Positions 1 through 6,146 of a stretch of DNA of 16,651 nucleotides are shown here, one piece after another. This stretch comes from Actinomycetota bacterium (GTDB lineage: Bacteria > Actinomycetota > Thermoleophilia > Solirubrobacterales > Solirubrobacteraceae), in contig VAWY01000021.1 in NCBI GenBank assembly GCA_005888335.1, positions 1 to 16,651 on the forward strand, given 5' to 3'. The position numbers and the translations under genes are program-made. Position 1 is the first letter of the stretch. Every line of letters begins with the position of its first letter. A model generated the notes under the pieces. It ran no database searches. It was not told where the DNA came from and saw nothing but the letters and a program-made list of their open reading frames with translations.

Positions 1-880
1 CGACGAACCTGCGCTTGATCCACGCCGCGTCTTTGCCGGCGGCGAGCCGCGTGTGCGCGAATTCCAGCTTGAGTGGGATCGCCTCGAGCCTGTCGCCTGT
101 GAGGTCGACGAGGAAGAGCAGGCCGAGGTCGTTGCGCAGGTTCCGGTCGACGCGGTAGTCGTCGAGGAAGTCGCCCAGATCGTAGAGGACGCGGGGGCCA
201 ACGCCGTGGAAGACGTGCGCGGAGTGGCCGGCGACGAGGGTCGCGCCGGCCTCCACGAGGGCGTCCGCCGCTCGGCGGACGTCGCGTTGCGGTTCGGCGG
301 TCATGTTCGGGCCCCAGTGCGGCGTGACGAGCACCGCGTCCGCATCCGGGAATGTGCTGAGCCAGTCCGGGAGCGCGTCCTGCAGGTCGGCGTAAGCGAT
401 GCCGGGGCGATCGGCATCTGCGGCGTACTCGGCGGGGTGGTCGGCGAAGCCCAGCACGGCGAGGCGGAAGCCGCCGGCCTCGAGCACAGCCGGCGCCCGC
501 GCGCGCTCGAGGTCCGTGCCGGCCCCGACCGCCCGGATCCCTGCCGCATCGAGGTGGGAGAGCGTGTCGAGCAGCGCATCCGGCCCGAAGTCGAGCGCGT
601 GGTTGTTGGCCAGCGTGACGCAGTCGACGCCCACGCGGGCCAGCCAGTCCGCCGCCGCCGGCGGCGCGCGGAAGAAGAACGGCTTGTGCGGATCGGGGAA
701 GCGCTCCCCGCGCGCCGAGATGCAGCACTCGAGGTTGAGGATGAACAGGTCGGCGCGCCCGGCGGCCTCGACGACCGCGCGGTCGAGCAGCGGCGCGCGC
801 GGCCCGGCGGCCAGCCGCTCGGCCACGCCGCGGCCGAGCATCGTGTCGCCGGCGAGGGCGAGCGTGATCTGCCGACTCAC
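1..880 (-). CDS. CapA-family metallophosphatase-like protein (3' end off window)
   Basis: This reads as a CapA/PgsA-type protein of the calcineurin-like metallophosphatase fold, a family tied to poly-gamma-glutamate or cell-envelope polymer metabolism. The true substrate is unknown. The 293 residues visible contain the family's signature blocks in order: GDTMLGR at residues 11-17, NLE at 49-51, LANNHALDFG at 90-99, TPHWGPN in the second half and AGHSAHVFHGV further on. These supply the Asp, Asn, Glu and His metal ligands. The start chosen is GTG at 880, because the GDTM strand follows immediately and CAGAAT lies 6 nt upstream, fitting a leaderless transcript. No signal peptide or lipobox is visible, so the protein looks cytoplasmic, unlike the membrane-bound Bacillus enzyme. 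The frame is still open at base 1, and family lengths suggest only a short C-terminal part is missing. It is divergent from the small gene at 977. Confidence 0.88.
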   Translation of the reverse strand, partial: MSRQITLALAGDTMLGRGVAERLAAGPRAPLLDRAVVEAAGRADLFILNLECCISARGERFPDPHKPFFFRAPPAAADWLARVGVDCVTLANNHALDFGPDALLDTLSHLDAAGIRAVGAGTDLERARAPAVLEAGGFRLAVLGFADHPAEYAADADRPGIAYADLQDALPDWLSTFPDADAVLVTPHWGPNMTAEPQRDVRRAADALVEAGATLVAGHSAHVFHGVGPRVLYDLGDFLDDYRVDRNLRNDLGLLFLVDLTGDRLEAIPLKLEFAHTRLAAGKDAAWIKRRFV

Positions 881-886
881 GGCACG

Positions 887-892
887 ATTCTG
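887..892 (-). promoter_or_regulatory. Candidate -10 hexamer for the CapA-like gene
   Basis: Read on the minus strand this is CAGAAT, followed by exactly six bases and then the GTG start at 880. That spacing places the transcription start on or next to the start codon, the usual leaderless arrangement in actinobacteria. No Shine-Dalgarno sequence is visible before the GTG. The call rests on spacing and a partial match to TANNNT only. Confidence 0.35.
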
Positions 893-933
893 ACCTTGCG
901 CCGAGAGGCTGAGGTGAGAGGGTCCCGCCGAGA

Positions 934-954
934 GGTCCGGCGCGGGGCCGGACC
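934..954 (+). promoter_or_regulatory. Leader hairpin upstream of the 977 gene
   Basis: GGTCCGGC (934-941) and GCCGGACC (947-954) are perfect reverse complements separated by the five-base loop GCGGG. The hairpin ends six bases before the Shine-Dalgarno run at 961. It could be an mRNA leader structure affecting translation or stability, or a protein-binding palindrome. Just upstream, the ten-base word CGCCGAGAGG occurs twice (899-908 and 926-935), the second copy overlapping the left arm by two bases. Confidence 0.4.
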
Positions 955-960
955 GCGAGC

Positions 961-966
961 AGGAGG
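961..966 (+). promoter_or_regulatory. Strong Shine-Dalgarno site for the 977 gene
   Basis: AGGAGG lies ten bases before the ATG at 977. It is the only textbook Shine-Dalgarno sequence noticed in the window and decides the start against the longer open frame running in from the left. It also implies that this gene, unlike many neighbours, is transcribed with a 5' leader. Confidence 0.7.
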
Positions 967-976
967 AGGGCCGTAC

Positions 977-1342
977 ATGGCAGACCGGGTGCTGTTCATC
1001 GGCTGGGGCCGCGTGGTCGCCGGTCGTGAGGAGCGGGCGCTGGAGGTCTTCAACGAGAGCATGGGCTTCTATGGGCGCCTCCAGCAGCAGGGCAAGATCG
1101 AGGGCTTCAACACGGTGCTGCTCGATCCCAACGCGAGGCTCGCCGGCTACATCGAGCTGCGCGGCTCGGCGAAGCAGATCGCCGACTGCCGGGTGGACGA
1201 CGATTTCCGCCAGCTGCAGGCCGACGCGGCGATGATCGTGGACGAGCTGTGTCTCTACGACGGGGCCTGCGACAAGGGCGTCGAAAAGCAGGTCGGCATC
1301 TTCCAGCGGGCGATGGGCAAAGTCCCGCAGATGACGGGCTGA
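977..1342 (+). CDS. Conserved-looking small cytoplasmic protein, possible dimeric alpha/beta barrel
   Basis: A 121-residue soluble protein with no signal peptide or membrane segment. The start is set by the AGGAGG ten bases upstream. The pattern is an N-terminal strand (VLFIGWGRVV, residues 5-14), a helix rich in Glu and aromatic residues, a second strand around FNTVLLDP, then AGYIELRG and a further helix with a C-terminal tail. This strand-helix-strand alternation resembles the ferredoxin-like dimeric alpha/beta-barrel superfamily (NIPSNAP and antibiotic-biosynthesis monooxygenase-like proteins), but I recognise no specific family or active-site motif. Two cysteines are present, one in the middle and one near the end. 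The gene stands alone, divergent from the CapA-like gene and convergent with the Cys-tail gene at 1585. Function unknown. Confidence 0.75.
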   Translation: MADRVLFIGWGRVVAGREERALEVFNESMGFYGRLQQQGKIEGFNTVLLDPNARLAGYIELRGSAKQIADCRVDDDFRQLQADAAMIVDELCLYDGACDKGVEKQVGIFQRAMGKVPQMTG

Positions 1343-1349
1343 CGCCGTC

Positions 1350-1365
1350 GCGCCCGCGCGGGCGC
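1350..1365. terminator. GC palindrome between convergent genes, possible bidirectional terminator
   Basis: GCGCCCGCGCGGGCGC is a perfect 16-base palindrome lying between the stop codon at 1342 and the opposing stop at 1370. Its place between two gene ends suits a terminator or a barrier to read-through. There is no T tract on either side and no obvious loop, so an intrinsic terminator is uncertain. Confidence 0.35.
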
Positions 1366-1369
1366 TGCT

Positions 1370-1585
1370 TCAGTTACAGGTGCGGCAGCGCCCCTGCGGG
1401 CACGAGCAGAGCGGCGGCTCGAGCATGAGGCGCTTGGGCGCCCAGCGGCGCAGCCACTCGCGCGCGACGGGCTGGGTGTGGTCGGCGGGGCCGCCGGGCC
1501 AGCTGCCCGCCACGAGGTCGCCGAGCAGCTGCTCGGCGGGACCGGCCGCGCGGGCGACCAGCGTGGCGAAGTTCTCGGCGTCCAT
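1370..1585 (-). CDS. Small protein with C-terminal cysteine cluster
   Basis: A 71-residue open frame that I do not recognise. Its N-terminal half is helix-like and acidic/alanine-rich, the centre carries a Trp-containing basic stretch (REWLRRWAPKR, residues 42-52), and the last twelve residues contain four cysteines at 60, 62, 67 and 70 in the pattern C-x-C-x4-C-x2-C. That spacing could bind one zinc ion or an iron-sulfur cluster. The start is the ATG at 1585; GTATAA lies upstream at 1598-1603, about 12 bases away, and no Shine-Dalgarno is seen. The gene follows the TetR gene on the same strand after 34 bases, so it may be co-transcribed or have its own promoter. Supported by the ordered Cys cluster and gene-sized slot, but coding status is not certain. 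Confidence 0.55.
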   Translation of the reverse strand: MDAENFATLVARAAGPAEQLLGDLVAGSWPGGPADHTQPVAREWLRRWAPKRLMLEPPLCSCPQGRCRTCN

Positions 1586-1619
1586 AGAGGACAGGCCTTA
1601 TACCCAGAAACGCGGTCGT

Positions 1620-2303
1620 TCAAGCAGCGGGGTGACGACCGCCTCCGGCGGTGTCGACCTTGCGCGAACTTCGTTCGCGTTGTCCGAGCGCGAGCGCCAG
1701 CGCGTCCTCGACGCAGTCGCGCCGCAGCCGCTCGGGGTCGATCCGGAAGACGCCGGGCATCCCCGGAGCGACCTCTCGTACCCCCGCGCGCACGCGCGCG
1801 AGGTGCATCGTCCCCAGCACCTGGACGTAGATGCGGTTGGCGACGTACTCGGGGTCCTCGACCCCCGCCGCGCGGACGAGGTCGGCCAGCGGCCCCAGGC
1901 ACTCGGCCATCGCGCGCCCGAGCCGGAACCACGTGCCCTCCGAGACGCGCTGCGCGAGCTCGCGCGCCGGCCGGCGCATGAGCGACAGCGCGCAGTCCAG
2001 GAAGGCCGGGTATTCCAGGCAGAACGCCGTGTAGCGGTCGATGCTCTCGCGCAGCGCCGCGACCGGGTCCGAGCGGTCCTCCGGGAAGCCGTCGCGCAGC
2101 TCGCCCAGGTAGCTGATCAGCACGAGGATGAACAGCTCCTCCTTGGAGGCGACGTGGCGGTAGATGAGCGCCTTGTTGATCCCGACCGCCCGCGCGACGC
2201 CGTCGATCGCCGCCTCCTGGACGCCCTGCTCGTCGAAGAGCAGCCGGGTCGCGGCGACGATCTGGCGCTCGCGGTCGGCGCGCGCGGCGAGGCGTGTGCT
2301 CAC
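1620..2303 (-). CDS. TetR/AcrR-family transcriptional regulator
   Basis: A 227-residue regulator. The N-terminal TetR DNA-binding domain spans about residues 8-55: a helix (RERQIVAATRLLFDEQG), then the helix-turn-helix with DGVARAVGINKALIYRHVASKEEL, matching the family's G-x-x-x-x-x-Y-x-[HY]-F/V-x-x-K-x-x-L pattern. The remaining helical domain would bind a small ligand, plausibly an acyl-CoA given the neighbour. Either GTG 2303 or GTG 2309 could be the start. I chose 2303 because TAGTCT at 2310-2315 lies six bases ahead of it, fitting leaderless transcription, and would adjoin the 2309 codon directly. The gene is divergent from an acyl-CoA dehydrogenase and the gap carries an imperfect palindrome. 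Autorepression together with control of the dehydrogenase is the likely arrangement, though inferred. Confidence 0.92.
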   Translation of the reverse strand: MSTRLAARADRERQIVAATRLLFDEQGVQEAAIDGVARAVGINKALIYRHVASKEELFILVLISYLGELRDGFPEDRSDPVAALRESIDRYTAFCLEYPAFLDCALSLMRRPARELAQRVSEGTWFRLGRAMAECLGPLADLVRAAGVEDPEYVANRIYVQVLGTMHLARVRAGVREVAPGMPGVFRIDPERLRRDCVEDALALALGQRERSSRKVDTAGGGRHPAA

Positions 2304-2309
2304 AGCCAC

Positions 2310-2315
2310 AGACTA
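2310..2315 (-). promoter_or_regulatory. Candidate -10 hexamer for the TetR gene
   Basis: On the minus strand this reads TAGTCT, followed by GTGGCT and then the GTG at 2303. The six-base spacing fits leaderless initiation and supports the shorter TetR start. It overlaps by two bases the palindrome proposed as TetR operator, so bound repressor would block it. Confidence 0.35.
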
Positions 2316-2334
2316 ACAGTTTGACGACCGTTTA
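2314..2334. promoter_or_regulatory. Candidate TetR operator between divergent genes
   Basis: The 21 bases centred on 2324 match their reverse complement at six of ten paired positions, with TAA at one end and TTA at the other (TAA..G.T.G.C.A.C..TTA). The site lies in the gap between the TetR and acyl-CoA dehydrogenase starts and touches both candidate -10 elements. That is the usual place for a TetR operator controlling its own gene and a divergent target. A second reading is a direct repeat of C-N-GTTT (2317-2322 and 2328-2333). Confidence 0.4.
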
Positions 2335-2338
2335 CACT
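2333..2338 (+). promoter_or_regulatory. Candidate -10 hexamer for the acyl-CoA dehydrogenase
   Basis: TACACT matches TANNNT and is followed by seven bases before the ATG at 2346, so the mRNA would start at or beside the start codon. The only purine-rich bases before the ATG (AAGG) are too close to act as a good ribosome binding site. The hexamer overlaps the right end of the proposed operator. Confidence 0.4.
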
Positions 2339-2345
2339 TAAGGTC

Positions 2346-3593
2346 ATGAGCGCCGAAACCGTTGCCAGCGAGACGCAGACCCCGACCTTCTCCCTCGACC
2401 TCACCCAGGACCAGCGCGACATCCGCGACTGGGTCCACGGCTTCGCCGAGGGGGTCGTGCGCCCGGCGGCCGCCGAGTGGGACGAGCGCGAGGAGACGCC
2501 CTGGCCCGTCATCCAGGAGGCGGCCAAGATCGGGCTCTACGGCTTCGAGGCCATCGCCCAGTTCTGGGCCGACGAGTCCGGGCTGACGTTCCCGATCGTC
2601 AACGAGGAGCTCTTCTGGGGCGACGCCGGCATCGGCATGGCGATCATGGGGACGACGCTCGCCGTCGCCGGCATCTTCAGCGCGGGCACGCCCGAGCAGC
2701 TCATGGAGTGGGTGCCGCAGTGCTACGGCACGGCCGACGACCCGAAGGTCGGCGCCTTCTGCGTCTCCGAGCCCGACGCGGGCTCGGACGTCTCCTCGCT
2801 GCGCACGCGGGCCAAGTACGACGAGGCCTCCGACGAGTGGGTGCTCAACGGCCAGAAGGCGTGGGCGACCAACGGCGGCATCGCCAACGTGCACGTCATC
2901 GTCGCCTCGGTCGACCCCGATCTCGGGGCACGCGGCCAGGCCGCCTTCGTCATCCCGCCCGGCACCAAGGGCCTCGAGATGGGGACGAAGGTCAAGAAGC
3001 ACGGGCTGCGCGCGTCGCACACCGCCGACGTCTTCCTCGACGACTGCCGCGTGCCGGGCAGCTGCCTGCTCGGCGGCAAGGACAAGCTCGACGAGCGGCT
3101 CGCCCGCGCGCGGGAGGGCACGAGCGCCCGCAAGCAGGCGGCCATGTCGACCTTCGAGGTCAGCCGCCCGACGGTCGGCGCCCAGGCGATCGGCATCGCC
3201 CGCGCCGCCTACGAGTACGCGCTCGGCTACGCCAAGGAGCGCGTCCAGTTCGGCAAGCCGATCATCGAGAACCAGGCCGTGGCGTTCACCCTGGCCGACA
3301 TGAAGATGGAGATCGACGCGGCGCGGCTGCTCGTCTGGCGCGCCTCGTGGATGGGCAAGGTCGGCCGGCCGTTCACCGCCGCCGAGGGCTCGATGAGCAA
3401 GCTCAAGGCCGGCGAGGTCGCCGTCTGGGCGACCGAGCGCGCCATCCAGATCCTGGGCGGCAACGGCTACACGCGCGAGTACCCCGTCGAGCGCATGCAC
3501 CGCGACGCCAAGATCTACACGATCTTCGAGGGCACCTCGGAGATCCAGCGCCTGGTCATCGCCCGCGCGATCTCGGGCGCGCCGATCCGCTGA
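2346..3593 (+). CDS. Acyl-CoA dehydrogenase (FadE-like)
   Basis: A 415-residue flavoprotein that would oxidise an acyl-CoA to the trans-2-enoyl-CoA and pass electrons to ETF. The three-domain ACAD layout is visible: N-terminal helices (about 20-135), the middle beta domain opening with [14 protein letters not shown] at 139-152, and the C-terminal helical domain from about 270. RVQFGKPI at 299-306 and [20 protein letters not shown] at 370-389 are FAD and subunit-contact motifs. Glu395 in IFEGTSEIQ is the expected catalytic base. A charged stretch around residues 245-268 lengthens the link between the beta domain and the C-terminal helices compared with short-chain enzymes. Chain-length preference cannot be read from the sequence. 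Likely regulated by the divergent TetR protein through the operator at 2314-2334. Confidence 0.95.
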   Translation: MSAETVASETQTPTFSLDLTQDQRDIRDWVHGFAEGVVRPAAAEWDEREETPWPVIQEAAKIGLYGFEAIAQFWADESGLTFPIVNEELFWGDAGIGMAIMGTTLAVAGIFSAGTPEQLMEWVPQCYGTADDPKVGAFCVSEPDAGSDVSSLRTRAKYDEASDEWVLNGQKAWATNGGIANVHVIVASVDPDLGARGQAAFVIPPGTKGLEMGTKVKKHGLRASHTADVFLDDCRVPGSCLLGGKDKLDERLARAREGTSARKQAAMSTFEVSRPTVGAQAIGIARAAYEYALGYAKERVQFGKPIIENQAVAFTLADMKMEIDAARLLVWRASWMGKVGRPFTAAEGSMSKLKAGEVAVWATERAIQILGGNGYTREYPVERMHRDAKIYTIFEGTSEIQRLVIARAISGAPIR

Positions 3594-3602
3594 GCCGCTC
3601 CT

Positions 3603-3638
3603 CCTAGGGGTCAGCCGGGGGTGCTTCCCTAGGGGTCA
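3603..3638 (+). repeat. Two direct repeats CCTAGGGGTCA before the PspC operon
   Basis: CCTAGGGGTCA occurs at 3603-3613 and again at 3628-3638, start-to-start spacing 25 bp, in the 88-base gap between the acyl-CoA dehydrogenase and the PspC operon. Each copy contains CCTAGG, itself a palindrome. AATGGT at 3644-3649 could be a -10, which would put the second copy near the -35 position and the first just upstream. This is where an activating response regulator would bind, and the operon encodes one (6143-6859). Self-activation is inference. Confidence 0.5.
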
Positions 3639-3681
3639 TTCCCAATGGTCGGCGGGGCCGCGCTCGCCGATGCTCCCGGCC

Positions 3682-4770
3682 ATGAGCGAAGACACCACCA
3701 CCCAGACCCCGGCGCCCGCACCGCGGCGCCTGAAGCGCTCGAGCTCCGACCGAGTCCTCGGCGGCGTGTGCGGAGGCCTCGGCGCCTACCTCGGCGTCGA
3801 TCCGATCATCGTGCGGGTCGTCGCCGTCGTGCTGGCCTTCTTCGGCGGGGCCGGCATCCTCTTCTACCTCGCCGCCTGGCTGCTCGTCCCGTCCGACGAT
3901 CCGACCGCCAAGGCCGCGCCGGGGCGCGCCGCGACCATCGCGGGCGTCGTGGTGCTCGTGCTGGCGGTCGGGTCGCTGCTGCCCTTTCGTGGCGACTGGG
4001 GCTGGGGCGCGGGCGGGTTCATCGTGTCCGTCCTCCTCGTCGGGCTCGCGGGGCTGGCTGTCTGGCGCCTGGCCTCCGGGGAGCGCGCAACCGGCGGCGG
4101 CGCCGACGTCGTGCGCCGGGCCGGCCTCGGCGTCGCCCTCCTCGCCGCGTCGCTGATCCTCGCGATCGGCGGCGCGTGGGCAGCCGCCACGGACGGCGCC
4201 ACGACGATCGCGATCATCGTGATCCTCGCCGGCGGCGCGCTGGTCTTCGGGGCCTTCTTCGGCGGGCTGCGGTGGCTGATCGTGCCGGCGCTGGCGCTCG
4301 CGCTGCCGGCCGGCGTCGTCGCCGCGGCCGACCTCGACGTCAAGGGCGGCGTCGGCGAGCGCGTCTACCGTCCGGCCTCGGCGGCGGCGCTGCGCGACCA
4401 CTACCGCGTCGGGATCGGGCGCCTGGTCCTCGACCTGCGCGACGCCGACCTGCCGCCCGGCGATCACCGCGTGCGCGTCGAGGCGGGCGTCGGCCAGGTC
4501 CTCGTGCTCGTGCCCAGCGACGTCTGCGTCGCCAGCAAGGCGCACGTGGGCGTCGGGGCGACCGAGGTCTTCCAGCGCGAGAACGGCGGCGTCGACGTGG
4601 ACTGGCAGGACCAGCGCAGCGCGCCGCACGGCACGCCGCGGGTGATCGTCGACGGCGACATCGGCCTCGGCGACTTCCAGGTCGGCGAGAACGAGCGCCG
4701 CGACCACGGCTTCGACGAGGGCGCCGGCGTGGGGACCAACGACGCGTGCGGAGCCGCGCGCCGTGGCTAG
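3682..4770 (+). CDS. PspC-domain and ToastRack membrane protein, envelope stress system
   Basis: A 362-residue integral membrane protein. A PspC domain fills about residues 18-72, with the conserved core RVLGGVCGGLGAYLGVDP and a hydrophobic helix ending in AAWLLVP. About five further membrane helices follow (near 86-101, 112-130, 147-165, 174-192 and 196-216). The C-terminal part (about 222-336) is a Gly/Val/Asp-rich beta domain resembling the ToastRack (DUF2154, LiaF-like) fold, with repeats of the type VGIGRLVLDLRD and VEAGVGQVLVLVP. In Psp/Lia systems such proteins sense envelope damage and restrain a partner kinase. ATG 3682 was chosen over ATG 3670 because the basic N-terminus fits other PspC proteins; neither has a clear ribosome binding site. 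It overlaps the next small gene by eight bases, indicating co-expression with the kinase and regulator downstream. Confidence 0.88.
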   Translation: MSEDTTTQTPAPAPRRLKRSSSDRVLGGVCGGLGAYLGVDPIIVRVVAVVLAFFGGAGILFYLAAWLLVPSDDPTAKAAPGRAATIAGVVVLVLAVGSLLPFRGDWGWGAGGFIVSVLLVGLAGLAVWRLASGERATGGGADVVRRAGLGVALLAASLILAIGGAWAAATDGATTIAIIVILAGGALVFGAFFGGLRWLIVPALALALPAGVVAAADLDVKGGVGERVYRPASAAALRDHYRVGIGRLVLDLRDADLPPGDHRVRVEAGVGQVLVLVPSDVCVASKAHVGVGATEVFQRENGGVDVDWQDQRSAPHGTPRVIVDGDIGLGDFQVGENERRDHGFDEGAGVGTNDACGAARRG

Positions 4771-4942
4771 GCGCCCTGACCCGACGTCGCTGGTCGCCGG
4801 CCTGGCGATCGCGGCCTTCGGTGTCGTGCTGCTGCTCGACGCGACCGGCACGCTCGACCTGCGCTTCGCCGCGCTGGCCCCGCTCGCCTGCGGCGTCGTC
4901 GGCGTGATCCTGCTGGCCAGCGGGCTCACCCGCCGCGACTGA
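4763..4942 (+). CDS. Small two-helix membrane protein of the PspC operon
   Basis: A 59-residue GTG-started frame that overlaps the end of the PspC/ToastRack gene by eight bases (GTGGCTAG) and stops 13 bases before the PspC-kinase gene. After a short basic head (VARRPDPTS) come two hydrophobic segments, about residues 10-25 and 36-53, joined by a turn containing DATGTLDL, and a charged tail TRRD. The positive-inside rule suggests a hairpin with both ends in the cytoplasm. The operon position, with no room for another gene, supports a real protein. I do not recognise a named family. A role as an accessory subunit of the PspC sensing complex is inferred from context only. Confidence 0.7.
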   Translation: MARRPDPTSLVAGLAIAAFGVVLLLDATGTLDLRFAALAPLACGVVGVILLASGLTRRD

Positions 4943-4955
4943 GATCATCGGCGCG

Positions 4956-6146
4956 ATGACCGAAGCCGCGCCCGCGCACGCCCTGCGCCGCGACCCCGCG
5001 AACGGGATCGTCGCCGGGGTGTGCGCGGGCCTCGCGCGCCAGCTCGGCGTCGACCCGCTGCTCGTCAGGGCGGCGTTCGTCGGCGTCACGTTCGCCGGCG
5101 GGCTGGGGATCGCCCTGTACGCGCTCGCCTGGATGCTCCTGCCCGCCGACGAGGGCACCTCCGTGCTCGGGCGCCGGCGCCTCGCCGGGCGCGGCGCGGT
5201 CGAGGTCGCCCTCGGTGTCGGCCTGCTCGTCCTCAGCGCGCTGCTGGCCTTCCGCGCGCTCGGCTTCTGGTCGTCGGACGCCCTGGTCTGGCCGGTCGTG
5301 CTCGTCGCCGCGGGCGCCGCGCTGCTGTGGCGCGAGTCGGCGGCCCGGCCGCCCGGGGAGGGCGAGCCCGCGCCGCCCGCGGCGGCGCCGGCGCAGGTCG
5401 CCTCGCGCACCGGCCTGGGGATCGCGCTCGTCGTCGCCGCCGGGCTGGTCTTCCTCGCCGCGACCGGCGCGCTGAGCGCCGCCCGCGACGTCGTGCTCTC
5501 CGTCCTGGTCGTCGCGGCCGTGCTGGCGATCATCTTCGCCCCGTGGATCCTGCGCCTCGCGCGCTCGCTGGCCGCCGAGCGCGGCGAGCGCATCCGCTCC
5601 GAGGAGCGCGCCGAGATGGCCGCGCACCTGCACGACTCGGTGCTGCAGACGCTGGCCCTCGTCCAGCAGCGCGCCGACGACCCGCGCACGGTCGGCGCGC
5701 TCGCCCGCCGCCAGGAGCGCGAGCTGCGCGCCTGGCTGTCGCGCCGCGCCGCGCCCGGCACCGCGTCGCGCCTGTCGGGCGCGCTCGAGGGCGCGGCGAG
5801 CGAGGTCGAGCGCGACCACGGCGTGCCGGTCGAGGTCGTCGCGGTGGGCGACGCCGACCTCGACGACCGCGGGCGCGCGCTGGTCGCCGCCGCGCGCGAG
5901 GCGATGGTCAACGCCGCGAAGTTCGGCGGCGGCTCGCCGGTCGACGTCTACGCCGAGGTCGCCGACGGCGAGGTCGAGGTCTACGTCCGCGACCGCGGCC
6001 CCGGCTTCGATCCCGCCGCCGTGCCCGCCGACCGCCGCGGCGTGCGCGAGTCGATCGTCGGGCGCATGGAGCGCCACGGCGGCCGCGCCACGGTCCGCTC
6101 GGCGCCGGGCGAGGGGACCGAGGTCGAGCTGGCGCTGCCGAGATGA
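4956..6146 (+). CDS. PspC-domain sensor histidine kinase
   Basis: A 396-residue membrane kinase. An N-terminal PspC domain (about 10-64, GVCAGLARQLGVDPLLVRAA) parallels the one in the first gene of the operon. Additional membrane helices lie near 83-100, 109-125, 153-171 and 177-198. The HisKA_3 dimerisation segment follows, with EMAAHLHDSVLQTL (220-233) and His226 as likely phosphoacceptor. The ATPase domain shows an N box with Asn319 (REAMVNAAKFGGG), the G1 box DRGPGFD (346-352) and GEGTEVEL near the end. The family is NarL/LiaS-type kinases with short catalytic cores. Its stop overlaps the start of the response regulator (ATGA), so the two are translationally coupled and almost certainly partners. 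No ribosome binding site is obvious before the ATG. Confidence 0.93.
   Translation: MTEAAPAHALRRDPANGIVAGVCAGLARQLGVDPLLVRAAFVGVTFAGGLGIALYALAWMLLPADEGTSVLGRRRLAGRGAVEVALGVGLLVLSALLAFRALGFWSSDALVWPVVLVAAGAALLWRESAARPPGEGEPAPPAAAPAQVASRTGLGIALVVAAGLVFLAATGALSAARDVVLSVLVVAAVLAIIFAPWILRLARSLAAERGERIRSEERAEMAAHLHDSVLQTLALVQQRADDPRTVGALARRQERELRAWLSRRAAPGTASRLSGALEGAASEVERDHGVPVEVVAVGDADLDDRGRALVAAAREAMVNAAKFGGGSPVDVYAEVADGEVEVYVRDRGPGFDPAAVPADRRGVRESIVGRMERHGGRATVRSAPGEGTEVELALPR

Noticed and set aside
53..976. Long plus-strand open frame running into the 977 gene
   Set aside because: It is antisense to the CapA-like gene, rich in Arg/Val/Glu as expected for a shadow frame in GC-rich DNA, and the strong Shine-Dalgarno at 961 marks the true start.
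2313..3500. Minus-strand open frame opposite the acyl-CoA dehydrogenase
   Set aside because: Composition mirrors the sense gene and has no recognisable domain; the dehydrogenase is unambiguous.
5021..6142. Plus-strand frame that would fuse about 370 Arg-rich residues to the response regulator
   Set aside because: It is an out-of-frame reading of the PspC-kinase gene. The regulator begins normally at ATG 6143 with the ATGA overlap.
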